From: Azolla pinnata
Lineage: Eukaryota > Streptophyta > Polypodiopsida > Salviniales > Salviniaceae
Direction of reading: 5' to 3'
DNA length: 36,372 nt
Assembly (NCBI GenBank): GCA_037176905.1
Contig: JBBBWG010029555.1
Coordinates: 1 to 36,372, forward strand
Positions 9,313 to 18,722 of the stretch are shown piece by piece (the first letter of the stretch is position 1; the number at the start of each line of letters is the position of its first letter). Both the position numbers and the translations under genes were made by a program. The notes beneath the pieces were generated by a model that was given only the letters and a program-made list of their open reading frames with translations, was not told where the DNA came from and did not search any database.

Positions 9313-10205
9313 AATGCATTATTATTAGCTCACATTCCACAGAGCTTTAGTTCACGTTCTCTATGGCGCAATACCACGCCCGTATGTTTGCGAGGAGTCT
9401 ACGCTGATGATGCAGATTATGCCGATCACCTTCGATCTTGGTGTCAGTTGGTACGATTCATGTTGCTGCTGACGATGTGTAACTGCCGATGACGAGAATA
9501 GCCTTTGTGCAATCAAATCAATCTGTTGATGCCGCTTGCGAATCACCCCGCAGCTCGTCTCGTACAAACAAGATCGGGGGCGTTTTCGGGATCGTAATGA
9601 CTTGTTAGAAGGAGAACATCCTTCCGGATTGTCGTCGCCCTATCGTGCTCAAGCTCCTCGTGGGGAAAATGATCGATGAGAATATTGTATGCATGAGCAG
9701 GCATCGATGGCCCTTCTAACGAACAAGTAACATGTTTCGATTTACAATAAGCTCGGAAGAGGAGGAAGGCGAAAAAAACTTTGAAGGTTTTCTCGCGGAC
9801 TTGCTTTTGTTTAGTGACAACACACTATCGTAGATCAATATGAAACGTCTATTCAAAGTTCGAATCCATGACCTTCATATACACGCATCGTCAATCACGA
9901 TTATATTCTTTAACGAGAAATGTAATGCTATCACAATACACATACACTGTAGCAAAGAATATTACAAGTTACGGTAAGCTAGTCATCTTTTTCATGCTTA
10001 TGCATGATTGCCAAGTGACATACTTGCGTGACGATTATATGTGAGCCGAAATATGTATGCAATACAGGAGTTATTCTCTTTGTTATCGAACATGTCTTGT
10101 TCGACACCAGTGGTACGCTCTTGTACTCCAAGTCTTTTGATCTTTGGTTTTTCTATTCTCGTTCTTGTCATCGAGATCCATCATTGATTGTGAAGGACAC
10201 ACTCC
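9313..10205. other. Intergenic region, nothing recognised
   Basis: No domain-bearing frame is visible. Short open frames on both strands around 9361-9567 and 10028-10222 do not resemble known proteins. Confidence 0.5.
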
Positions 10206-10785
10206 ACATCCACATCAATTAGTTTTTAATGATATTTTTCTTCAAATCCTCATCATCGATTGCCATGATTAACCTTGGATAAATAGGCAAGCTCTCTAGA
10301 GTTATCGATGGGCTATTCAGCTACATACCACGAGAAGGTTAACCTTGCACTCTCTCTATCTTTAAGCTTGCTAGGTCATGTTCATAAAAGAGTTAACTAT
10401 ACACACAGGAGAGCGATTGCTTGCCTTAGAAAGCTTGTAGCTTCCTTGTATAATATCGGATTTAAGAGTTGAAATAAGTAAATCAAAGCTACATCCACAT
10501 CCATTAGTTTTTTAATGATATTTTTCTTCAAATCCTCACCATCGATTGCCACAATGAACCTTGGATGAATAGTTGAGCTCTTTGGAGATCTGAATGGGCT
10601 ATCAACTACATACCACGAGGAGGTTAACCTTGCACTCTATCTTTAAGCTTGCTATGCCATTTTCAGGGTCACGTTCACAGAAGGGTTGACTATATATGCA
10701 CACGAGAACAACCACCTACATTAGAAAGCTCCTAACTTCCTTGTATGATATGGGATTTAAGAGCTCAAATAGGTGAATCAAAGCT
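10206..10785. repeat. Two-copy tandem duplication, period 285 bp
   Basis: Copy 1 (10206-10490) and copy 2 (10491-10785) both start acatccacatc and share gatatttttcttcaaatcct, ctacataccacga, ggttaaccttgcactct, ctttaagcttgcta, cttccttgta and aatcaaagct. Divergence is moderate and the sequence is non-coding. Confidence 0.9.
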
Positions 10786-11199
10786 AGCGAAGCAGGCTAC
10801 GATATAGCATGATAAGACCCAAAATTTCGAAATTCAGGGCGAGTGACACGAAGGAAAAAAGTAAAAGTCGTGCGGCGAATGAATCAGGCAGACACGTTCA
10901 CTGAAACGCATCCCTTTCGATCGTTTCGCGGAGCCGTCGAGAAGTCGGTTCCTCAGCTCGCCGCCCCGTCATGAAAAGTCAGCTCGCGACAGGGCAATCG
11001 GTCGTTTCATCCGATCGATCTATATTCCTACCCCGTGGACTTCAAAGACTCTCTCGAGTCGCGAGCTCGACCGCTGCGTCGAATACCGAAAGAAGCTTCT
11101 TCCCTAACAGCAGAGAGCTTCTTCTTCAGTTAGAGAGCTTCTTCTTCAGTTATTTAGCAATACAGAAAGGGCAGGTTAGGACTCATAAAAGTCCCTTCT

Positions 11200-12249
11200 T
11201 TTTCCTTGTCACTAGTAGTACTAGTAGTACAGTTAGGTCTCTTAGGACTCTTAAGACTCTTAAGACTCTTAAGACAGCTAAGATCTTTCTCTTTTCCCCC
11301 CTTTCTCCGTCGTCTCTGTCATTTCTCTGTCATTTTCTCTGTCTTTCTGAACCTGCACTTTCATGTCCGTCTGTACCTCTTCGCTTGCTCTGACAAACCC
11401 TCCCTGTGTACGACTCGTAACCCTAGAAACCATCGCCACCTGCACAGAAAGCTCGGCTCGCCCCGCCCCGCGCAGAGGTTAAGCTTCCACGACCAGCCCT
11501 GCTTGCCTCTGCTCCAGCTTTCTCCGCTCTTTCCCCAGGTAGGAAACGGGGGGGAAAAGAAAGGGACCCGACGAACCTCAATCGCAGGGAGCTTCAGGGA
11601 ATTCCTCTCCTCCGTACGGCTGCGAAACGGACCAGATCTGCTCAGGAGCCCAACCTTAACCTCCTCCGCTTCGCTGTGAGTGGGACGCAAGGACCAGATC
11701 TATCCCCAGGCTCGGTCTCCTCAGTGCCGAAGATGGCTTGAAACTCAAGGTAAAATGGGACCTGGACATTCTTCGCGGTTTGCTTCCGCCCTGCTTTTTT
11801 GCAAGCTCTTGTCTTTGGCTCCCGTTTCCCCCTCCCCTCTTTTTTCTCTGTGCATATCAGTGAATGCTCTGAACTTTCCCTGTTTTTACTCAGTTTTTCC
11901 TGTCATTATTTTCCTTCCCTTCTGTTTGAGTTCTTCCCTTCCGGTCTCCGTGTTGGGATTCGAGCGGATGTTGCGTGTTCTCTCTCAGGCACATATATTC
12001 TGTTCTCATTTTGCTAAAAAGTCTTGTTTCCTTTTTCCACTCCGTGTCAGGCATTGACCGTAATCAATTCCTGTCAATATATTCCCCATATCAGTGAGAG
12101 CGAGAACACAATCCCTAATTTAAAGCTTGTTCTGCGTGATTCATATCCTTCATTTTTGTCTAGGGTGAAGTTAACCCCAGTGATTACAATGGTGGAGCAG
12201 TTGATTCGGCTATCATTAAAGTTGTTGTGTCGCACCGTTCTCAGTCAAG
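11200..12249 (+). promoter_or_regulatory. Probable non-coding leader exons of the SUO-like gene
   Basis: Pyrimidine-rich sequence (11281-11360) followed by a candidate leader exon ending at 11749 with donor AAG|GTAAAA. A second candidate exon, 12164-12249, lies between TTTTTGTCTAG and CAAG|GTTAAT. Short internal repeats precede it: a doubled agagagcttcttcttcagtt (11112-11151), actagtagt repeats (11211-11230) and a repeated ttaagactc (11245-11275). Exon limits are inferred from splice-like motifs only; no long conserved frame is present. Confidence 0.4.
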
Positions 12250-13510
12250 GTTAATGCTGTTCAGGAGAAGATGAAATGAATGTTCAGTAGACTGTATGTA
12301 GAAGTTCAGTCAAGTTTGCGTGAAAGATGGGATGGATGTGCTGCATGATTCTTTGCATATCTGTAGGATGAGAGTTGGAGAGAATGCAGTAGACATTTTA
12401 GATAGTTCAATTCTATGTTTATATCAGCTTAAAAATTTAAGCTGACATGAATTTATGAACAGTTTCCCATGTTTCATTGCTTTTCTGTCAAAGCAAAATG
12501 GTAAGGAATAGTTTATCCTGACATTATGGTAAAAAATGTTTGGCATATTTCGTGAAGATCCAATTATGACCGAAATGCAATTGATTTCCCAATATTTCAT
12601 TGTGTGTGTCTGAAATTCTGAGCCATGTAATTTGTTCGGCAAAATTTATCCTGTTACTCAAAATCAGTTTTTTTTTTTGCATGGGATTTCCTTATTGGGT
12701 CATTTTGAACTATGGCCTATTTCTCTAAGGAATGTTGGTTGCATCTGTACATGTTTATCATTAAGGAAATGGATGAATTGCTGTTAGAGAGAAATATTGT
12801 AACCAGAAAAGAATGTGTAACTGGAAAACAACATCTCAGACTGGTGAAACTGGTTATTTGAGTTCGGTGAAGGTTGAGGAACTATTAAGTGAAAAGGTAA
12901 GTAATAGAGCGTTAAGCCCTATATTGAACTTTTATTGTATGGTTTTGAAAACGATTGGGATTGAGGTGCATTACGAGGCAAGCAGCTTCCAGAATCTTGT
13001 CAGTTCTCAGGTCAATTTAAGACAACACTAGGTTATGATCAGGTCAAGATCAACAGTATGTAGTTTATAATGAAAGGGATATGTACGTCATGTTTCTTTG
13101 CATACCTTTGCGTGGCATTGTGTAAAAGAATGGCCAATATTGCTCAAGCTCCCTAGATTTCTCAGCATTTTGGGTGAATACAAGAAAGTATTATTAATAC
13201 GGAATGGGTGTGCTTCTGATAGTTTGCTGGATGCATTGCGAAACAAAGCCATATATATCTTCCAATGAAGATGTTCATGTTGATGTATGTTTGTTTGAAA
13301 CTATATATTTCCTTGTGTATTAGTAACTTTGTGCAATTATGACTCACTATGTCTAATTTAATCCGTGATCTAAACATTGTGTCTAATAACTGTTTTGTTT
13401 CTCCCTTGTATATACCGAAGATCTGCTACGATTATCTGGGGGATTCCGTGAATGATTCAAGGGATGGCATAAAAGCAGGACTCTTTCTGAAGGTTAAAAA
13501 AAGTGTTAAT

Positions 13511-16500
13511 ATGTCTCTAAGCAAGAGTCTAAAGAGAGAGAGGGAGGATGAGAGTCAAGACTCTTGCAAGAAAGAAAGATTGTTGAAGACGGATGAGAGT
13601 GAACCCAAATATTTGAATAAAAATGATAGCATGGATTTTGAGGGTATTTTGAAACTTATCAATAAAGATGGAGGGCTTTCCAATGTCTCAGCCGTGGATC
13701 AAGTTTTGCGGGTCATGCACAAGGTGGATAAGGATTTTTGTACAAAAAGTGGTGGCAAAGTTTCACAGCGGGGGTTCCTATCCAGTATCATTGTCGCAAC
13801 AAAGGATGAAGAGTGTCTTTCAAGTTTTCTGGAGCTTGGTTGCGTATTGGTTCTGGATGAGTGGCTACGGGATGCTCATGAAGGTAGGCTTCAAGATGAT
13901 CAAGGTTCAGTGGATGGTGGAGAGAAAGGAACAGATGAGCTGATTTTAACTCTACTTGGTGCATTGAGTAGGTTAAGGGTAAATTTAGATGCTGTAGAAG
14001 GTTGTACAGTAGGCAAGTCTGTGAGTAATTTACTGCTTCATACGAATCCAGAAATTCAAAAGAAGGCAAAAAATCTTGTGGATACCTGGGAGAAGCGCAT
14101 GGATACGGCAGTGACATCTGATGGTGATGAACAAAAGCAGGGATTAAATCCTGTGGCTGGAAATCAGTCATTGGATGACAGTTCTAAGATCATATGTAAC
14201 AACATTGATGTGGAGGCACAGAGTACAGCGATAAAGTCCAAGGAGGCTTTGCTTTCAAAAGAAATCTCTACTGCAGGTGACATAAGTGAAGATACTACTA
14301 CTACATGTGCACGGGGAGAAAGAAACCATGCATCTTCTCAATCTCTAAATGGTAACTCGTGTATGCATCTCTCAAGAGAGGGGTATGAGTCACAGGAAAA
14401 CGTTGCGAATTGCAGCAGTCAGGGCCCTAATTCAGAGCCCCTTACAGGAGCTCTAAATGATTCAGCTAGAGGGAAACAAGTAAGCGGAGAGAAAACAGCT
14501 ATTTGTAGTGATGGACAGCTTTCAGATACTCAAGTTGAAGATAAAGAGTTAATCTATTCGTGTACAATAGAGAATGGTGGACGTGCACCTTTTGTGGAAA
14601 GAAAAGATCATGAGAGTGGGAGAAAACCCTCAGGTGCAGGTGACCTGGACAGAATAAAGTCAAGTTTAGGATCAGAGAATGCTGTAACTGGTGGAGATAT
14701 TCATCCATTGGCAAGTATTGCAGCTTGTGAAGCTTGTGAGAGTGAACGATGTGGTTTATCTAAGAGTCTTGTTGTAGAGAATGTTAGTCGTACAAAGGAC
14801 TCGAGTAATGCGGGTGATATCAAGGATGTAAAGCCATTAACAAAGGAACTGGGAGAGCAGTCTGGTATTTCATTAGTCCTGGAGGGTAAAACTGATGAAA
14901 ATGTTGCCGGAGTCTCTGTTGAATGTGCTCCTGAAGATATGGAAGCATGTCTAATTAAAACAGGAACTTTTCCTACTCAGGAGAAATGTGATGTTGTTGC
15001 TACAACAAACACGAGTGAGGTAAACGATGAGAAAGGCATCCTCTGTGATGAAAAGGGATGTAACGAGTCAGAAAAGGGCAGAGCAAGTAAAGTTTTGTCA
15101 TCTTTTAATGTTAAGGGGGAAGAGTTGGTGGATGAATATGAGGAGGAAGATGCCCTTGAAATAGCTCGGTGGGTTGCAAAGGAAGTAGAGCAAGAAATTG
15201 GTTCACGACTTGGAAGTCCATCAAGTCCTCAGATCTCAGATAAGAATGATAAGACTTCGATAGATTGTGATCGCAACCCAGAAGCTAGTCCTAGCAAAAG
15301 GAAAGATATGGCACCTGATTCAGTGTCTGATTCAGTACGTGGCCTAGAATCAGCAGAAGCCCCTGTGGGCAGTGAAACCATAGACAAGACAGAAACCAAA
15401 ATAACTGTAATGGTGGGTTCCCTTGTAACCGAAGGTAGGCCTGTAGATACTTCCACATGTGGTGCTAACCAAGGAGGAGTTCCACTGGCATCATTGTCAA
15501 CCAAGTCTCTGGAAAATGAAGTGATGGAATCTGATTCAACGACCGCTCCATCTTTTGTCCCAGCAAAGCCAGTAAAAACTCCATTGGACAGTGAAGGCAA
15601 AGATTGTATCAAGACAGCATCGGGAGACGGCTGTCAAGGTAATGGAGAAATAGTTTCAGCGGTGTTGGTGAAAACTCTGATGGAGAGTGAAGATATCGAC
15701 AAAAAAGAATCTATGATAGCTCCGATGATTGAATCTCTAACGAAGGATAGCCTTGTCGTTTCTGCAGAATGTGGGAGCCAAGCTAATGAATTGTCAGTAC
15801 CAGAGTTACCAGCAGCAGTGGTAGAAAATGAGTGTGCGGCATTGACAAGACCAATCTTCGACCTAAATGAAGGTCTTGCTTCTGATGATGTGGTTGATGA
15901 GGAACCGTCCTTATCAACTATCACTGTGGTTGCTCATGTGCCTGCTCCTATTTCTGTTGTTTCAGATGAAGTAGGCTTTGTTCCTCCATCTGATTTGGTT
16001 AGGTCTGCGGAAAACTTAGGCCAGAAAGGTACGGATGCTTTCATGCAGGCTGAACCTCACCGAGCACGTGAATCACCTCTGATTGGCATGAGTAAAGAAT
16101 CATGTAAACCACCTCTAACTACCATAGAGAAAACAGGATATGAACCATCCCCAATTGGCATGGGTGAAGAATCATGTAAACCACCTCTAACTGGAATTGG
16201 GAAAGGAGAATGTGAACCTCCTCCAAATACCGCTCGCTCAGAAGAGCACAAAATTCTTCCAGGGGTGCCAGGTAATGAAGTACACGAATCGGCTCCAACA
16301 GGCACCACCGCAGCTTGTGGACCGGGAACCATTAGAGAAGCATGTAAATCGCCATCAACAAGAACCATAGATGAAGCACGTGAACCATCTCTGCATGCCG
16401 TCACTAAAGAATCGAGCGAGTCACTGCAAATCACCACCAATCAAGAGCCATGTGAACAGTCTCAATCCAACATTGTGGAAGGACGGATTGATGGCGATGA

Positions 16501-17236
16501 TTGGAAACGCGTTAAGAAGTTTGACATAGATTTAAATGTAGCTGATGACACATCACTGGAAGAGGATGCATGTTGTTCGAAGAGCAATGAACACAATTCA
16601 TTTTCAAATGTAGGAAGGGTCGAATTTGACCTTAACACAGTAGAGCAAGGGGAGGAGCCCACCACAGCTTGTACCTCCGGATCAACTGGGCCAACTGTTC
16701 GGGTAGTCCGAGATTTTGATTTGAATGATGGGCCAGGAGCTGAGAATTATTGCACACAGGAAGCTCCACTGGCTATTCCGCTTGGGGTAAGGACTCGTAT
16801 TGTAGACGAGGGAGCACCATCATACTCCCTTGATCCTTCGCGTTCCATGGTCACATTCTCTGGGAGTGGAGGTGGTGACTCCACCCACCTTGTTCAACCA
16901 CCCAGAAGGATGCCTAATTTGCAGTATCCAGGTTCAAGTTCTTACAATGTTGTTTCGCCGTTTGAAAGGCTTGTGACAGTGATAGATGCTGATCCTAACC
17001 CTTCTTGTTCGAGACCCAGTCTTGACTTAAATGCTGGTCCTGAAAATACCATCGAACGGGATCCACCTAGCAAGTGGCAAGCTGCTGCTTCCTCGTTACC
17101 ATTCCCACCAGGGGCATCATCGTCATCATCATCTGGTGGCTTGAAGAGGAAAGAGCCTGATGGAGGGTTTGACCCATTCCGTTCAGGCTTGAAACATATG
17201 GTTGGTTCATCCAGGCTCTTTCCTCCTTCCTCATAG
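13511..17236 (+). CDS. SUO-like protein: TFIIS-N domain plus DLN motifs, no BAH domain
   Basis: A 1241-residue reading from ATG 13511; the frame is open upstream to 13349 and a possible acceptor ends at 13420, so a few more N-terminal residues are possible. Residues about 41-197 form a TFIIS N-terminal (LW) helical bundle: FLELGCVLVLDEWLRDAHEG, LTLLGALSRLRVNLDAV, GKSVSNLLLH and KKAKNLVDTWEKR. A conserved EEDALEIARWVAKEVEQEI block is near 543-565. Five DLN motifs follow: FDLNEG (about 783), DIDLNVAD (1003), FDLNTVE (1038), FDLNDGPG (1068) and LDLNAGPEN (1171), then KRKEPDGGFD near 1211. This order matches plant SUO (BAH/TFIIS, linked to microRNA-guided translational repression), but no BAH-coding exon is visible upstream and the C-terminal GW is GF. 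DLNxGP motifs resemble EAR repression motifs. A nuclear or RNA-linked regulatory role is inference. Confidence 0.85.
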   Translation: MSLSKSLKREREDESQDSCKKERLLKTDESEPKYLNKNDSMDFEGILKLINKDGGLSNVSAVDQVLRVMHKVDKDFCTKSGGKVSQRGFLSSIIVATKDEECLSSFLELGCVLVLDEWLRDAHEGRLQDDQGSVDGGEKGTDELILTLLGALSRLRVNLDAVEGCTVGKSVSNLLLHTNPEIQKKAKNLVDTWEKRMDTAVTSDGDEQKQGLNPVAGNQSLDDSSKIICNNIDVEAQSTAIKSKEALLSKEISTAGDISEDTTTTCARGERNHASSQSLNGNSCMHLSREGYESQENVANCSSQGPNSEPLTGALNDSARGKQVSGEKTAICSDGQLSDTQVEDKELIYSCTIENGGRAPFVERKDHESGRKPSGAGDLDRIKSSLGSENAVTGGDIHPLASIAACEACESERCGLSKSLVVENVSRTKDSSNAGDIKDVKPLTKELGEQSGISLVLEGKTDENVAGVSVECAPEDMEACLIKTGTFPTQEKCDVVATTNTSEVNDEKGILCDEKGCNESEKGRASKVLSSFNVKGEELVDEYEEEDALEIARWVAKEVEQEIGSRLGSPSSPQISDKNDKTSIDCDRNPEASPSKRKDMAPDSVSDSVRGLESAEAPVGSETIDKTETKITVMVGSLVTEGRPVDTSTCGANQGGVPLASLSTKSLENEVMESDSTTAPSFVPAKPVKTPLDSEGKDCIKTASGDGCQGNGEIVSAVLVKTLMESEDIDKKESMIAPMIESLTKDSLVVSAECGSQANELSVPELPAAVVENECAALTRPIFDLNEGLASDDVVDEEPSLSTITVVAHVPAPISVVSDEVGFVPPSDLVRSAENLGQKGTDAFMQAEPHRARESPLIGMSKESCKPPLTTIEKTGYEPSPIGMGEESCKPPLTGIGKGECEPPPNTARSEEHKILPGVPGNEVHESAPTGTTAACGPGTIREACKSPSTRTIDEAREPSLHAVTKESSESLQITTNQEPCEQSQSNIVEGRIDGDDWKRVKKFDIDLNVADDTSLEEDACCSKSNEHNSFSNVGRVEFDLNTVEQGEEPTTACTSGSTGPTVRVVRDFDLNDGPGAENYCTQEAPLAIPLGVRTRIVDEGAPSYSLDPSRSMVTFSGSGGGDSTHLVQPPRRMPNLQYPGSSSYNVVSPFERLVTVIDADPNPSCSRPSLDLNAGPENTIERDPPSKWQAAASSLPFPPGASSSSSSGGLKRKEPDGGFDPFRSGLKHMVGSSRLFPPSS
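16063..16470 (+). repeat. Degenerate 36-bp / 12-residue coding repeat in the SUO-like protein
   Basis: About 11 imperfect 12-residue units such as SPLIGMSKESCK, PPLTTIEKTGYE, PSPIGMGEESCK, PPLTGIGKGECE, SPSTRTIDEARE and PSLHAVTKESSE. The common pattern is a Pro near the start, then a small/hydrophobic centre and E-[SA]-[CR]-[KE] at the end. The segment lies between the first and second DLN motifs. Confidence 0.8.
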
Positions 17237-18060
17237 AACAGATTTTACCCCATCCATAATTTCTTGGTTCCACAAGGATATGCCATGATTAAAATATCTC
17301 GATGTACACTCACATTGTAAAAAAATTCATAAATTTCTATTTGAGACGCTCTTTGATTTTTGTGTATTATCACAAAAAAACTATGATCTTGCTACATATC
17401 CTCCAAAGGATTCAAGGCTGTGCCAGTGATTCAATGCCTGAGAACTGTGGCTAGAGGGAAGATGGCTTATCTGGTTGAAGTAAGGTATGAGATAGTGCAG
17501 GGAGCTGGTTTTAGGAGGAATTGTGGAAGAAAATACAGTACCGTTGATCGAATTTGTCTACAAGGATCTATAGATGACAGTGAACATTCACTCACATCCT
17601 TATTTGATTATGCTACAGTTTTTGCTGCAGGGTCATCATGACTTTAGAAAGCAAAGCTGGCATCGCCAACTCCACACCGGCCCGAGTTGTCGAGCTCGCT
17701 ACCGAGTACCAAAGTAAGCAATTCTATCACATTAATCTAGCAATATACTCGATCAAGTAAGTAGACATCCGAGTGGGGTATGCAAAAGGGTTTATCTGTA
17801 GAATCGATTTACATTAATGTTGGGTGTGACAATCTTAAGGGCTGGCAACCAATGTGGTACATACTACTTGTGGTCAATATGATTTGAATCCTTCACTGCC
17901 GATCGTCTGCACTCTACTATGCCTTGATCAAATTAGGGTGTGGTTTAAAAGCAACTCTTGTTTGTCTTGTGGAAGATGTGGAGAACAAACAGAGTAAATA
18001 CATAAGTAACTCTCTGTACATGGTGTCCTGTTTCTTTTCAGTTTCTTTGATTCTTCTGAT
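17237..18060. other. 3' flank of the SUO-like gene and intergenic DNA
   Basis: Just after the stop, A/T-rich sequence with attaaaata and aaaaaattcataaatt could serve for 3'-end formation. A 73-codon frame at 17420-17641 has no recognisable motif. Nothing else is supported. Confidence 0.5.
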
Positions 18061-18400
18061 GCCTTCCTTCTCCCCCCACCAACAAGAAGCTCATGACGTC
18101 TCTGCCAATGGACAAAAGAACAGGGATCAGAAGAACAGAGGAGGCTCTTTTATCTGCCAGCCATTGTTGCTCTGTCTATTGATTATACCTCCAGAACAAC
18201 TTCTCATGGAGAGTGGCAGCAGAAAATCCATGGAAAAGCCTCTTCTGCCCTCGTCTGCTGCTTCCTCCTTCCTCCACAAGAGCTCATGAGGTATGCCCAA
18301 TAGGCAGAAAACAGAGCAGGGGTCACAAGGTAAAGAAGAAACAGCAAGGGGCACCTGGCCAAAGCTTCTCTGCCAGATGAGAGATATCTCCATTCACAGC
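18061..18400. repeat. Imperfect two-copy duplication, period about 200 bp
   Basis: 18081-18130 (caagaagctcatgacgtctctgccaatgg, then acaaaagaacagggatca) parallels 18276-18325 (caagagctcatgaggtatgcccaatagg, then cagaaaacagagcaggggtca). A later ctgccag also recurs at the same offset. Similarity is moderate. Confidence 0.55.
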
Positions 18401-18445
18401 TTCTCGTCGGAGAAGGGTAGAGAATCTCTAGATTCTATGGAGATG

Positions 18446-18609
18446 GGGAATTTCTGCTCCGATTTCGGGTTCTGAGATCTCCACCGTGGGCCGAAGCATC
18501 GACATGGGCAGAAGAGGAATCCGAGCTGGGAATTTCTGCTCCGCTTTCGGGTTCTGAGATCTCCACCGTGGACCGAAGCATCGGCATGGGCAGAAGAGGA
18601 ATCCGAGCT
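18446..18609 (+). repeat. Near-perfect 82-bp tandem duplication ahead of the PPR gene
   Basis: 18446-18527 and 18528-18609 differ at only about three positions (for example gatttcggg/gctttcggg, gtgggcc/gtggacc, tcgacat/tcggcat). The second copy ends six bases before the PPR ATG, so the duplication probably lies in the leader. Confidence 0.95.
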
Positions 18610-18614
18610 GCCGG

Positions 18615-18647
18615 ATGTCGAAACATCATCATCGAAATAGAATAATG

Positions 18648-18722
<75 letters not shown>

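Noticed and set aside
9841..9880. gttcgaatccatgac as a tRNA B box
   Set aside because: No matching A box or cloverleaf arms at the required distance.
10971..11679. Overlapping Ser/Leu/Phe-rich frames in the SUO-like leader
   Set aside because: Composition follows the CT-rich leader; no conserved motif and several overlapping frames on both strands.
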